Below the pieces are notes generated by a model. The model saw only the letters and a list, made by a program, of their open reading frames with translations, searched no databases and was not told the DNA's origin. From Plasmodium malariae (lineage: Eukaryota > Apicomplexa > Aconoidasida > Haemosporida > Plasmodiidae): 64,000 nt of DNA. This document shows, one piece after another, positions 11,756 through 22,804 of this stretch (its first letter is position 1; each line of letters starts with the position of its first letter). Position numbers and translations under genes: made by a program. Where the stretch lies: positions 496,001 to 560,000 of the forward strand of contig NC_041785.1 of NCBI RefSeq assembly GCF_900090045.1, read 5' to 3'.

Positions 11756-12970
11756 ATATTTCGTTGGCACGGAGAATGCTTAGTCCGTTTCATGCGCGCA
11801 CAGTATGGACGAGAGTATATACAAAAATATATGTACTACACAGGTACAAGTACTTCATACAAAATGCGCATTACAACTGAGAATAATCCTGAACGCTTAA
11901 GAATAAATTACATACGCTATCTGAATAATCAACGAAATACACACTTAACTTAGAGAACAATATGTGTCAAAAAACATAATAATAAAAGAAAAGAAAATAT
12001 AAGGATTGCAAAAAGGAAGAATTATAAACACTCGTAGTACAGCACCTTATACTGCGAAGTTTATAAAATATACGTGGCTTCAGAATTAATTTATACAAAC
12101 TGTAAATATTCCGATAAAAAAAAAAAAAAAAAAATTAAATTAAAATTAAAATTAAAATTAATACATAAATGCATAAATACATAAGTTTATAAATAAATAA
12201 GTAGCTTATACTCATATTTGTATAGAGTCACCCGAATTTGTCAGTATACACAAAAATGAAACGTAAAAAATGAAGGGAAAATACTGTAAGCCAAAATTAT
12301 TATTATATTGCATTAAAAATGAAATATATATAATATCCTCAATAATACTTTACATAAGTAATTATACTTCACTAAAAGGTTATACTATTTTCTGTTCTTA
12401 TAAACTTCTCTTTTTTTTTTAGAAAAATTAAGCTTTTGCTCATGTTGAAGGTACATACACGTTTAAATATATTTACGTACATGTACATATTAATATACTC
12501 AGGTATATGTATGCGTGTACAAATATATCTATATATACATATATATATATATATAAACATACGTATTATGCATATTGTACACTCATTGGTACACTAGCCC
12601 TGGGTCGCCACGTTTAAAAGCACTGCAGTGCCAGCATAAAGAAAAAAATCGTTTAATGCTGAAAAAAGAAAAATCTTAAGTACATATAGATATGTTCTTT
12701 TGTGCTTTAATCGGCCATAAAACATACGTTATTATTTCGCGTATAAACATATATATGCATTACATACATGTAAGAAAACACATACATACATATATATGCA
12801 CAAATAATGGGCTTTGCAAAAATAAATAAAGTAAGCACAACACAGTACGAAGCAAAAAGGGACAAAGGTTAAAATAAAAATGCACAAAAATAAAAAGAGA
12901 ACAGTATTTTCAAATTAAATTTAAGCGTACCTATGAACGCCAATATATTTAAGTATGTTCGTAAATATAC
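11756..12970. other. Divergent promoter region, AlaRS / MRT4 side
   Basis: This 1.2 kb separates the minus-strand AlaRS start from plus-strand transcription. It contains an A run near 12118, an (AAAATT)n-like stretch just after it and (TA)n near 12540. I see no coding-like composition. Confidence 0.6.
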
Positions 12971-13054
12971 ATGCCTGCTGCCAAAAAGGCATATTTTAAG
13001 CCCAAACAGTTAAAAGCAGTTACAAGCGGTTTCACCCAGCCTCAGCTCCCATAT
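12971..13054 (+). CDS. Orphan coding-like exon with a perfect splice donor
   Basis: An ATG at 12971 opens 28 codons (beginning MPAAKKAYFKPKQLKAVTS). The stretch is clearly richer in G+C than its surroundings and ends exactly at a GTAAGT donor. An in-frame stop lies three codons upstream of the ATG. Without splicing the frame would go on for 37 more codons into a hydrophobic tail ending at 13168. MRT4 begins 317 bases downstream with its own family-typical start, so this exon does not extend MRT4. It may be a separate tiny gene, an upstream ORF in the MRT4 leader, or a 5' exon of an alternative transcript. I do not recognise the peptide. Confidence 0.4.
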
Positions 13055-13371
13055 GTAAGTAGTATATGTTTAGTACTTTTTTACGTGCCTTTTAATTTAT
13101 ATGGCACGATAATTTTTCGTTTTTTGTCGCATTTCTTCTATGTTTTAATTTTAATTAATAAAAAGTAAAAAAATATAATAAAACAAAAGTAAAAAAATAT
13201 AATAAAACAAAAGTAAAAAAATATAATTAAATAAAAGAAAAAAAATATAATTAAATAAAAGAAAAAAAAGAAATAAAATAGAATAAAGTAAAAAGAACTA
13301 AAATAGAATAGAATAAAAAGAAATAGAATAGAATAAAAAGATATAGAATAGAATAAAATAAAATAAAGAAA

Positions 13372-14531
13372 ATGCCAAAGTCAAAGAGAAATGTAACTAT
13401 ATCGTTAACCAAAGTAAAGAAGAAGCTAAATAAAAAAGAGATAAAGGACCGTAAGATAGCTGAATTGAAAAAACTGATTGAAATTCCAAATATTTACATT
13501 TATGCCCTAGATATAAGAACCTACTCAAACAACAACTTGAAAAAGGCCATTGAGTATTTTAAGCCCAACGGAAAGTAAGAAGGAAAAGCGGAAAAAATAA
13601 AGAAAAAAAAAAAAAAAAAAGAAGAAAAAAAGAAGAAAAAAAAAGAAAAAATACACACATATATGCACTTTGCAAATACATTGATGACAATCCCATTCAG
13701 ATAAAACAACTATTTTTTAAAATGCAGATTTTTCATCGGAAAAAATAAATTAATGAAACTTGCCCTTGGTACAAATGAAAATAGTGAAGTGAAACCAAAT
13801 ATTTTTAAGATATCAGAGGTATGTTAACATTTTTTTTGAAAAATATTATACATTTTGTAATTTATTTATATAAATTATTGCGTATTAATACATTTGCATA
13901 TTATTTAGTTGTCTTACATTTTATGCAAATGATATATATTTGCTTATTCTTTTTTTTTTTTAACATATTCACCATCATTTGTTTAGTACTTTACCCTCTT
14001 TAAAAGGGGAGTTTCAATTGATATATAGTACTAATACTACTAATAATATAATATATAGTGATAATACAGTATAGTAGTAATATATTACAGTGCAATCATA
14101 TTATTATATAGTAACAGTGTACACATGGCACTCATTCATGTCTTATGCCGCAGCTTCTATATGGAAACAGGGTCCTCTTAGTGACTAAGGATATACCTTT
14201 AAAGGTAATAAAATTTTTCAACGAGTTTCAACCAGAGGAGTATATTAAACATGGGAATATATCAACAAAAAATGTTACACTGAAATGTGGTGAAGTATTA
14301 AATGTACCTGTATCTATGCAGAAGGATTTACAAAAAAGAAAAGTAAATTTTGATATTGTTGATCAGAAAATTATTTTAAGGGAAAATAAAATATTAGCAG
14401 AAAAAGATAAATTAGTTAGTATAGAAAATTCTAAACTGTTAAGAATGCTAAATATGAAAATAGCCAAATTTGATATTACTGTTTTGGGTTATTGGCACTT
14501 GAACAATTTTTTGTCCTTAATGCAAAAGTAG
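13372..14531 (+). CDS. MRT4: Ribosome assembly factor MRT4 (P0-like)
   Basis: Three exons, 13372-13574, 13728-13818 and 14154-14531, give 223 residues, close to yeast MRT4 (about 236). The start MPKSKRNVTISLTKVKKK matches the family's conserved MPKSKR beginning. Exon 2 gives KFFIGKNKLMKLALG, the P0/MRT4 core motif. The last exon carries the remaining P0-like domain. Splice sites are GTAAGA/TGCAG and GTATGT/CCGCAG, and phases agree. MRT4 occupies the place of the P0 stalk protein on nuclear pre-60S particles and is later replaced by it. It lacks the acidic C-terminal tail of P0, as expected. The downstream neighbour (b5 reductase) is convergent. Confidence 0.88.
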
Positions 14532-15223
14532 GGTTATTCTTGCGTACCATGCGTGTATGCCCTTCTTGTTTCCCTTAAATTCGAAAAGTTCACAATGTTT
14601 TTATGCGCCAAATTATTTACTCATGTGTACACCTACCTATAGGTTCATATGTGCACCTACCCATTGGTTCATGTGTGCACCTACCCATTGGTTCATGTGT
14701 GCACCTACCTATTTGCTCATTTATGTCCCTGTTCATTACTTTTTTATGTACTTTTTTTTTTTTTTTTTTGCCAATTCTTTTACGTATTTTATACAAATAA
14801 GGCTTCAAAACGAAATGCTCGAACACAAGCTTTTTTACTATGCACACATGTGCATATTTGCTTTAAAAAGGTTTAAACATATACTCACTTATGTAAAAAT
14901 AACAAAGACAAAAATGTATATTTAGTAGACAAATAATGCATGTATGTAATAATACTATTTTCAAAAAATGGCGAAATCCCACGATTTTTTTGGGCACGTT
15001 TTTTGGGGGAAAGCAGACAAAAAAAAAGACTCAGCACTGTGGGTATATGCACCTGCTTATGTAAGTGCTTACCTACGACCCTGCTCACTTATATACGTTC
15101 TTAATGCCCACCTGTGAACACATTGCCAATAGCCCAATCATACAAAAGGCAGTCTGTAGACAGTTCTTCACATATATTATTTAATACCTCCCCACGAATT
15201 TGCGTACATTCTCCAACTACTCT
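14532..15223. other. Convergent intergenic spacer with a short minisatellite
   Basis: Shared 3' flank of MRT4 and the b5 reductase. At about 14626-14720 there are roughly four copies of a 24-base unit containing GTGCACCTACCCATTGG, then a T run. The repeat opens frames in both directions; none looks genuine. Confidence 0.6.
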
Positions 15224-16606
15224 TCATAATGTTATAATATTTTCCATTTTTATTTGATCCTTCAATATTTTTTTAAGAAAAGTAGTCATCGGCGGTGGCC
15301 CACACAATAGAATCAGTGTGTCATCCTTGTTAATATGTTGGTCTAGTTTTTCATATTTCAATACATACTTTTTTAATAATTCATTATTTATGTATCCCAC
15401 ATTTTCAAACATCCCTTTTGTTTTGCTGTCTAAGCATTCGTCTACGCTGTACACTATTTTGAAATTTTCAAAGGCTTTATCATATTCATCAAAAACTGTT
15501 AAGGAGGAAAGGAAAATATACGTGCAAATGTTCACATATGTACTTAAATGTGCCCACATATATATGCACATGTACAGCATTAATTTTCTGGATGAAAATA
15601 CACAAACTCTACAGTGTGTAAATATGCTTTTGTGGGTAAATGCATCCCCATTAGACACATTCCTATGGATACGTTACATATATACAGCATATTGGGTACA
15701 AGAAAAAAATGCAAAAAAATTGGCCAAAAATTGACTAATAATATATACAAATGAACGGTTAACTGAACGACTTGGACAATTCCAACGAAATGCAAAATTA
15801 CCTGGTTTTAGCAGAATTTCCTCCTCGTTCCTATTTGCGTAGATAAAAGTTATGTAAGGGGGGTATTGTTCTTTCTTTTCGGTCCCCTTGGTTAGAAGTA
15901 AATGATTTATTAATCGAAAAAAAGGAGTCATGCCAGTACCTCCTGCAATCATAACAATATGTTTTTTTATTTTTACTACTTTAGATAGATAAGAAAATTC
16001 ATTATTTCCTTTATATTCTAATAAGCCAAAAGGACCAGCAATTTCTATTTCATCCTTATAATGCAATTTATTTAGTTGTATGCTCATTTTACCACCATCT
16101 ATATAATTCTTGTTTTGATTATATATACGAATAATAAAATGAACATGTTTATTCTTTTTATCTATATAAACAGGTGTATAACTTCTAAATATTTCTTTTA
16201 AATCTTTTTCTTTATCTTCATTATTATTCCATTGTCCCTTTATTTTGCCATCTATATTTACCCCCTTAAATTTTATATGTTTACATATGCCAAGGCCAAA
16301 ATAATCATACTCATAAGGATATGAAAAAATGAATATCTTCACTGTGTTTGTTAATGTTATTATTTTTTGCAGCATCAACGAATGACTTTTCCCATCTAAA
16401 AAATATTTCCTAGCAATATCTTTTTTACTCCCTTCATCTAACTCCTCATATTTATGCTTCCTTGAATATATGAGGAATAATTTTTTTGTCTTATCCTCTT
16501 TATTCTTTGCAAAAAAATAAAAGGACGTCAGGGACAGCAGAAAAATTACTACAGCCACAAGGTTTGCGGTGATAAGGGAAAAGCTTGCGCTCAGTGCATT
16601 TTTCAT
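15224..16606 (-). CDS. NADH-cytochrome b5 reductase
   Basis: Two exons, 15802-16606 and 15224-15495, joined by a GTAATT..CAG intron, give 358 residues. Residues about 8-32 are a membrane anchor, so the enzyme probably sits on the ER or outer mitochondrial membrane facing the cytosol. FAD-binding signatures are RSYTP (about 141-145) and GGKMS (171-175). The NADH-binding part has AGGTGMTPFFRL (221-232) and CGPPPM (333-338) in exon 2. The family moves electrons from NADH through FAD to cytochrome b5 for fatty-acid desaturation or elongation and sterol metabolism. An insert with Asn/Lys runs at about 120-137 is typical of Plasmodium. Length is slightly above the usual 300 residues because of the anchor and insert. 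Confidence 0.9.
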
Positions 16607-17099
16607 TATCTAATTACTTGGTTATTATTTATTTTGTTCTTTATTTCGTTTTGGTGTACTATGCTTTGTTGTATTTTGCTTGCCTTATTTGTTTTGCTTT
16701 ATTTTGCGTTGTCCCAATTCGTTTCGGATTAATTTATTATATATATATATATATGTATGTACGTATGTATGTATGTATGTATGCATGTATGTATGTATGT
16801 ATGTATGTATGTATGTATGTATGTATGTATGTATGTATGTATGTATGCATGTATGTATGTATGTATGTATGTATGTATGTATGTATGCATGTATGTATGT
16901 ATGCATGTATGATGTAGTATGCATGTATATATGTATGCATGTATGTACGCGTTTATATGTACGGATGTGTATGCATGCTCATAAAATATCCATTTATATA
17001 TATTTTTTTTTTTTTTTTTTTTTTTGGAAACAGATTAGTTTTAATTGTAAAAAACGGTCTCAATTATCCACAAATTAGCAATCGGTACAATTCGAACAA
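16607..17099. repeat. (ATGT)n array upstream of b5 reductase
   Basis: From about 16754 to 16915 the plus strand is an almost pure ATGT tetranucleotide array with occasional GCATGT units, then degenerate copies to about 16975 and a T run near 17007. It opens frames on both strands coding only for Cys-Met-Tyr-Val or Ile-His-Thr-Tyr, which are not genes. Confidence 0.9.
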
Positions 17100-17984
17100 A
17101 TGGCGAAAAGGTTCGTTTGCAAAACGGTTAATAGAGCACAAACATAAGCGTATATGCGCATACACTCACATGCGCAAGTGTACATGTATCCTCTTGTACC
17201 TGGATATTATTTTACGTTCACAATACTTTCCTATTTACCTTTTTTAATATTTTTTTTATTAACACAACACAATTTATAGGAAGAAAAATTCTCTTCAATT
17301 TTTAATTACTTTTCTACTTCTCAAGAGAAGAGACATTTTTTCTTAATTTTTTGTTAATCATAGAAAAGATCATTTATTACAAAATGGTATTACACAATTG
17401 AAGGGAAAAAAAAAAAAAAAAAAAAAAAATACTATAATTTGTGAACAAACATGTATACATACGTACGTACATATGTATGTACCCAATATATTTTCCCGCT
17501 TATATTTTAAATAAATAAAATCATCTTTAATTAGCAGCCCTGCACTGCTGCTTCCTTTTTTTTTTTTTTTTTTTTAATCCTGTTTTAAAATCTTACAGAA
17601 GTTTTGTGTGTCACTGGTATGTTCAGGTACCACATATATATATATATATATATACGTAAATTCACACACATATATATGTATATATATACCCGTACGTGGG
17701 CCTCTTTTCTAAGTGCTTTACTGTGCCAGTAGAAACGTTTCAAAGAAAAATCGAATTGACGACGTTGCAAGGAAGTAAATTATTCCAAGTTCACACATAT
17801 TGTTTTAGAGTCATTTCTGCTCTTTCTACACTATGAAAAAGCATGAAAAAAAAAAAAAAAAAATAATACAAGATAATGCAAAATAATGCAACTTAGAATA
17901 ACATAATATAACACAGAGTAATATAAATAAGTTCAAACTTCTTTAATTTTCAGCTATGATGTAGTGCAATACAATGAGATTTAA
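17100..17984 (+). CDS. Cryptic small multi-exon gene (exon structure uncertain)
   Basis: Several G+C-richer islands here are bordered by good plus-strand splice sites. The model I prefer has five tiny exons: 17100-17110, 17364-17386, 17599-17626, 17730-17774 and 17954-17984. Acceptors read CATAG, TTACAG, GCCAG and TTTTCAG, and donors GTTCGT, GTATTA, GTACCA and GTAAAT. They join in phase to a 45-residue protein containing VLCVTGMFSRNVSKKNRI and ending YDVVQYNEI. A rival three-exon model (17100-17126, 17280-17352, 17730-17836) also stays in frame, gives 68 residues and ends FRVISALSTL. I do not recognise either product. That some spliced transcript exists seems likelier than not; the exact protein is open. 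Confidence 0.35.
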
Positions 17985-18114
17985 AAAAAAAAAAAAAGCT
18001 ATTCATTTTTAACTTCCAATTTTTAATGATATATAATCTACTCTTGCTACTCCGTATCCTATATGAAATTTTATTAAGAGATGTTCATAACGTAATATTA
18101 TATTTCGACATGTT

Positions 18115-18258
18115 TCAATCCTTTTCGTTCCTTTTCGTTATTTTTCCCAATTTTACGGTGTGCTCTTGCGCGTAGGCCTTTTCAGTGGTGATGATAATGC
18201 CACAAGAAATTAAAAATAAAAACTCAAAAAAATAAAGAAGATATTTCCCATTCTTCAT
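18115..18258 (-). CDS. Mini-ORF with signal peptide, 47 residues
   Basis: An ATG at 18258 opens 47 codons. Residues 6-24 are strongly hydrophobic and are followed by TEKAYAQEHT, a plausible signal-peptidase site (AYA then Q). The last 17 residues are basic. The stretch is richer in G+C than its flanks. A GTAAAA donor lies inside the frame after EHT, so this could be only the first exon of a longer secreted protein, but I found no convincing next exon. Function unknown. Confidence 0.35.
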   Translation of the reverse strand: MKNGKYLLYFFEFLFLISCGIIITTEKAYAQEHTVKLGKITKRNEKD

Positions 18259-18947
18259 GTTGATGAAAATGTATTTAACTAAGCATTTTTATTATTCATT
18301 TTATTTTGTTCTTTTTTATTTTATTCACTTAATTTTATGTACTTAATTTTATGTACTTAATTTTATTCACTTAATTTTATTCACTTAATTTTATTCAGTT
18401 TATTTTATTCATTTTTTTTCTATTCATTTTTTTTCTATTCATCTTATTTTATTCCTTTTTTATGCTATTCCTTTATTTTTTATTCCGTTTTTATGCTATT
18501 CCTTTATTTTTTATTCCTTTTTTATGCTATTCCTTTATTTTTTATTCCGTTTTTATGCTATTCCTTTATTTTTTATTCCTTTTTTATGCTATTTATTTTT
18601 TTTATACATATAGCAACAAAGCGGTACATTTTTTTTTTTCAAAAAATTACAACTTATTAACTGAATTGTCCACAAAACTCTTTTGGGCTCACCACCTATT
18701 TCTACCATTTCGTCTTTTCATACATGTAAGGAGCTTTACATTTGCTAATTTCGTTAATGGGATTTATATATATGTCATGTTAAATTGATTATTAAATCCT
18801 TGTATAGTTTCGTCTCATGAATAAAAACATCTAACTGTGTACAATTGGACACAAACGTATATGCATAATGTGTGTACGTATAATGTTTAAGTGTACACAT
18901 AAGTAACTTTTCATTGAACATACTCTTCCAAAAAAACCTGCCACCTG
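18259..18947. repeat. AT-rich spacer with T-rich minisatellites
   Basis: From about 18300 to 18420 there are repeats around TTATTCACTTAATTTTA. From about 18455 to 18595 there are four to five copies of a unit of about 36 bases containing TTTTATGCTATTCCTTTA. The rest is the 3' flank of the NOP9-like gene. Confidence 0.75.
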
Positions 18948-21900
18948 CTATGCACACACTGCGCACTTCTTCAACACTTGCTCTATCCCTTCCCTTTCTT
19001 TCTTCCTTTTACGTGTTTTGTTTTTGGAGTTCTTTATAAAATCTGATATTACATTCATAAAATTTTTATCCTTTTCTTCTGCACCATCCAAATGGTCTCT
19101 CTTACCTTCCATTTCTGCTACACCTTTTTCCACACCATCTCCCTCGTGTTCCCTCCGCAAAAGGGTGGGGAGATCATTCTCCTTGCTCCTGCTTCTATCC
19201 GAGAGTATCTTCCCCCTTTTCCTTTTTTTCTTCTCCTTTTTGTGCTTCAATAAAGTATAGACTTCTGTCTGATCATAAATTTTTCCTCCATCATCTTCAT
19301 ATTCTTTTTCCAAGTCAAATGACTCATTTTTGGTAACATCCTTCGAAGCAGGTGCATCAGATTGGGAATCCTCATCTCCCATCTGATCTTTCTTCATATC
19401 TTCTCGAACATACGACTCCTTATTTTGATAATCCCCTATACTTTCCTTTTCCTTTGGTATTAAAATGTCTTCAAACAGTTTTTTTGCTTTCGTATATTTA
19501 TTATTACATGTATTATTTATTATCTTATTTTTCTTATACTCCTTAAGTTTCATAAAATTTCTAATGTAACTATTATAAACATTTATATCATTTTCAACCA
19601 ACTGATCTAGTATCCTTTTTTTAATATTATTATTGCCTAACTTAAAAAAAGTTACAACTATATGTGCCCCAATGTAATTAGTAGCAATATGTTTATATTC
19701 ATTTTTAAATAATAAAAGAAAATGTCTTAGATGCTTTTCATTTATTAAATTAAATGTATGAGCAATTTTTTCACAAAGATGTGATAAAATTTTATCACAA
19801 CTAAAATACAACAAGATGTTTCCTCGTAATTCTGTATTTCTTCGAACGAATGGTTTGCCTTTTTTTTTTTCTTTTTCATTTTGCATTTTCCCATTGCATT
19901 TATTTTCTTTCCTTGGATCGTTGTAGTTGTTCCAACTCCAAGAGTTACTTCCACTAACTCCATTATGAACATGTTCAGTATTATTACAATTCTCAATTTT
20001 ACTCTCCTTCCCAATTTGGTATTGCTTATTATTTTCATTATAACCATCGCCATTGTTATCATTATTATAACCATCATTATTATTATCATCCTTGTTACTT
20101 AACGAAAACGTATGAGCAAATTTTTTGTATCTTTCTATATCCTCTTTCCTCGGTTTATTATTACTAACTATTTTAAAAAAATTACAAAAGTGCTTAAAAG
20201 AGTTTATTAAAGGCACAATGCATTCCTTTGGAAAAGATAGAAGATGAGATAATATATTATACCCGTATATATCAATTTTTAAATAATTATAAAAATTATA
20301 ATTATTCAAGTTTATATTATCATCGTTTTCAAAATTATCATGGATAATTTCATTTCCCTTTTTATCATCCATTTTATCGATTTTCTTCCTACCTACGTCA
20401 GCCTCTACCTTCTTCTCATTCTTAAAAACGTTACGAATGCAGGGGTGCAGGTCCTCGTACCTGCACATGCACAATATGCATATCCACAGAAATTTGGCAC
20501 CACTGCTACTACCACTGATCCCGTTATTACCATTCACGTTGCTATCAACACCTCTACCCACGATGCCATCAATGCTTCCACTCACCCCGCTCTCAACAGT
20601 GCTGAGTAAGCCACCCACGTTGAACCCCCTTATCAGCGAGTTAAACAACAGCTTGCAGTTCCTCTTGTAGTACTGCGCTAAATCAAACAAACCCTTCAAC
20701 ACGTTAAACTTTCTCCGCTTTATAACCATATCAATATCCACATTTTTTATTAATAAGTCAAACATTTCTTCAGTAATGTAATCACAGTTCAAATAATTGT
20801 ACATGACCAAATTCGAATAAGCATTATCACATATTAAACTATTTATATTTTTAATAATGTAAATATTAAAAACATAAAAAATATGTTCATGATTAATTTT
20901 TAAAAGCTTTTCTACCATTATACTAGGTCCATCCAATTTTATTAAAATATCTAGCACCTGTTTTAATGGGCATATATCAAAGCCACAACAATTTTCACAT
21001 GCTTTACTCATATAATATTTTTTCGTCCTTTCTATTACTAATATTTCACTTAATAAGTTACTACATTCTACATTCTTATCCTTTATCAACTCAAATAAGG
21101 TACCTAATGCTGGAACAGAGTAAGTGTTATATAATAAAGGTGATATCAAATACTGACTCTTACTCTCATCTGAATATTTTTCATCGCTTTTTTCGTCCTT
21201 CCCTAATTTATTATTATTACCCTTATATATGTCATAAAATATATATTGATATAACAGATTTTTAAAATTCTGTGTTTCTTTTGGATTCATAATTTCGTCC
21301 GTAATTCGGTCAATAATCTTGTAGATATAACTATAAAACGTGCTACTAAGAGCAGAGGCACTATCAGTGTTGCTTCCATTGCAGCTACTGCTGCACCCCT
21401 TATCAATATACTTCAACTCCCTTTTTGAAATACTTTTTCTTGCTTTAGACTTCCTAAAGGTTATATTCGATATGTTAATACTTAGATAACCACCTAAGGA
21501 ATATAAAAAGGACCTTAATACATGAGTACCGGACTTATCAAACATTAAGGTAAACATATTTTCAACTGTCCCATTACAAATTTCGTTAAAATGGGATGAA
21601 ATGCTTACGTAATTTTTATTCCTTTTCTTAATTTCTTCTATATATATATCTTCATATTTATTAAAAAAAGGAAATACACATATCACTGTTTGCACAAAAT
21701 GAGATGCATAACTGGAAATGGCCAAATATACAAAATTTCTCTTTATCACATGAAAAAAATTATTATAAATTTTTATACACTGAATGCTTATATCACTATT
21801 TTTCACATTTTTTTCATTATATTTTAATAAAAAAAAACAATAATAAATTAATTTTTCCATTATCTTAGAGCATTTCCTATTATTCATTAATTCCTCTACA

Positions 21901-22283
21901 TTATTTTTTATTTCTTCTTTTATTTTTATTAAAATACTTATATCATCCTCTAAGTAGTACGAATATTCTAAATTTATGCTACCAAACGCTTTGTTACCTT
22001 TTTTTAAGTTCTCTTCTTTTAATTCATACACAAAATATTTTTCATACTTCTCATTTAAAATGTATGAAATATTGATAAGGTACTCACTAATCTCTTCCAC
22101 ACTGCTTGTCCTATTTTTTTCCTTATATTGTTTCTTGCTGTTATGATTACCATTTTTGTTATTGTGGCTAAACGTTTTGTTACCGCTGTTTTCCTCTTTG
22201 TTCCTATTAAAATACCTGAATGACTTGCTGTTCGTTCTGGCCTTAAACCCATTCATTTTTGAGTAGAATGGATCCACGTACAT
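18948..22283 (-). CDS. NOP9-like Pumilio-repeat nucleolar protein
   Basis: A single exon of 1111 residues. The first ATG (22283) is nine codons before a second (MNGFKARTNS), which may be the true start. Pumilio-type helical repeats are recognisable from their core segments: NNRKCSKIMEKLI (about 134-146), SYASHFVQTVI (191-201), DKSGTHVLRSFL (249-260), then DIYGYNILSHLL, RGNILLYFSCDKI and NYIGAHIVVTFF in the second half. The spacing, with poor conservation and long inserts, fits NOP9 better than cytoplasmic PUF proteins. NOP9 binds 20S pre-rRNA and keeps the endonuclease Nob1 from early cleavage. Asn- and Gly/Ser-rich inserts (for example around residue 570-600 and 740-800) and a lysine/arginine-rich C-terminus, likely nuclear targeting, are parasite-specific. 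A Puf-like protein of another class is the alternative. Confidence 0.7.
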   Translation of the reverse strand: MYVDPFYSKMNGFKARTNSKSFRYFNRNKEENSGNKTFSHNNKNGNHNSKKQYKEKNRTSSVEEISEYLINISYILNEKYEKYFVYELKEENLKKGNKAFGSINLEYSYYLEDDISILIKIKEEIKNNVEELMNNRKCSKIMEKLIYYCFFLLKYNEKNVKNSDISIQCIKIYNNFFHVIKRNFVYLAISSYASHFVQTVICVFPFFNKYEDIYIEEIKKRNKNYVSISSHFNEICNGTVENMFTLMFDKSGTHVLRSFLYSLGGYLSINISNITFRKSKARKSISKRELKYIDKGCSSSCNGSNTDSASALSSTFYSYIYKIIDRITDEIMNPKETQNFKNLLYQYIFYDIYKGNNNKLGKDEKSDEKYSDESKSQYLISPLLYNTYSVPALGTLFELIKDKNVECSNLLSEILVIERTKKYYMSKACENCCGFDICPLKQVLDILIKLDGPSIMVEKLLKINHEHIFYVFNIYIIKNINSLICDNAYSNLVMYNYLNCDYITEEMFDLLIKNVDIDMVIKRRKFNVLKGLFDLAQYYKRNCKLLFNSLIRGFNVGGLLSTVESGVSGSIDGIVGRGVDSNVNGNNGISGSSSGAKFLWICILCMCRYEDLHPCIRNVFKNEKKVEADVGRKKIDKMDDKKGNEIIHDNFENDDNINLNNYNFYNYLKIDIYGYNILSHLLSFPKECIVPLINSFKHFCNFFKIVSNNKPRKEDIERYKKFAHTFSLSNKDDNNNDGYNNDNNGDGYNENNKQYQIGKESKIENCNNTEHVHNGVSGSNSWSWNNYNDPRKENKCNGKMQNEKEKKKGKPFVRRNTELRGNILLYFSCDKILSHLCEKIAHTFNLINEKHLRHFLLLFKNEYKHIATNYIGAHIVVTFFKLGNNNIKKRILDQLVENDINVYNSYIRNFMKLKEYKKNKIINNTCNNKYTKAKKLFEDILIPKEKESIGDYQNKESYVREDMKKDQMGDEDSQSDAPASKDVTKNESFDLEKEYEDDGGKIYDQTEVYTLLKHKKEKKKRKRGKILSDRSRSKENDLPTLLRREHEGDGVEKGVAEMEGKRDHLDGAEEKDKNFMNVISDFIKNSKNKTRKRKKEREGIEQVLKKCAVCA

Positions 22284-22804
22284 ATATATTTATACGTATT
22301 TATGTATATATATATGCATACTTACCACATACAAGAATTATATATATATATATATAAGTATATATACATATACTTAAGTATGTACATAAAAGCGAATGAA
22401 GCCGCTCGGTTGATATAATTTTTCCCCTTTTCAAAAAAATGGAAATATTTTAAACAAAAAAAGGCAAAAGGGATTTAAATTATAGTTTTGCTAAAATTTT
22501 AAAAATTCAATCCAATTTTCTCGAAATAAAAAAAATATATTTTATTGAAAAATAATATTTTATTATATTATTAGTTCTTTTCTATATTGCATTACGGGAA
22601 AATACATTTTTTGTAAATTTTTTATTCAATTATTTTGTACTTAACATCGTTGTTTTTGGAGGTACATTAATATTGCTTCACAATTTTTTTTTTTTTTTTT
22701 TTTATTTTGTTTTCCTTTTCCCTGCATTTTATTAATTATTTTTGTTGTTTAATTTTTACATGTTCCCACTAAGTTTTTACATTTTGGGATTGTAGTAAAA
22801 CCGC
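22284..22804. other. Divergent promoter region
   Basis: AT-rich sequence between the NOP9-like start (minus) and the small plus-strand gene at 22805. It has (TA)n near 22340, repeated TATTTTATT motifs and a T run near 22685. Nothing coding-like was seen. Confidence 0.55.

Noticed and set aside
17701..17790. Minus-strand exon reading (RRQFDFSLKRFYWHSK) with GTACGG donor
   Set aside because: A stop lies just upstream in frame and no acceptor follows it; the plus-strand exon over the same bases has a good acceptor, so this is a shadow.
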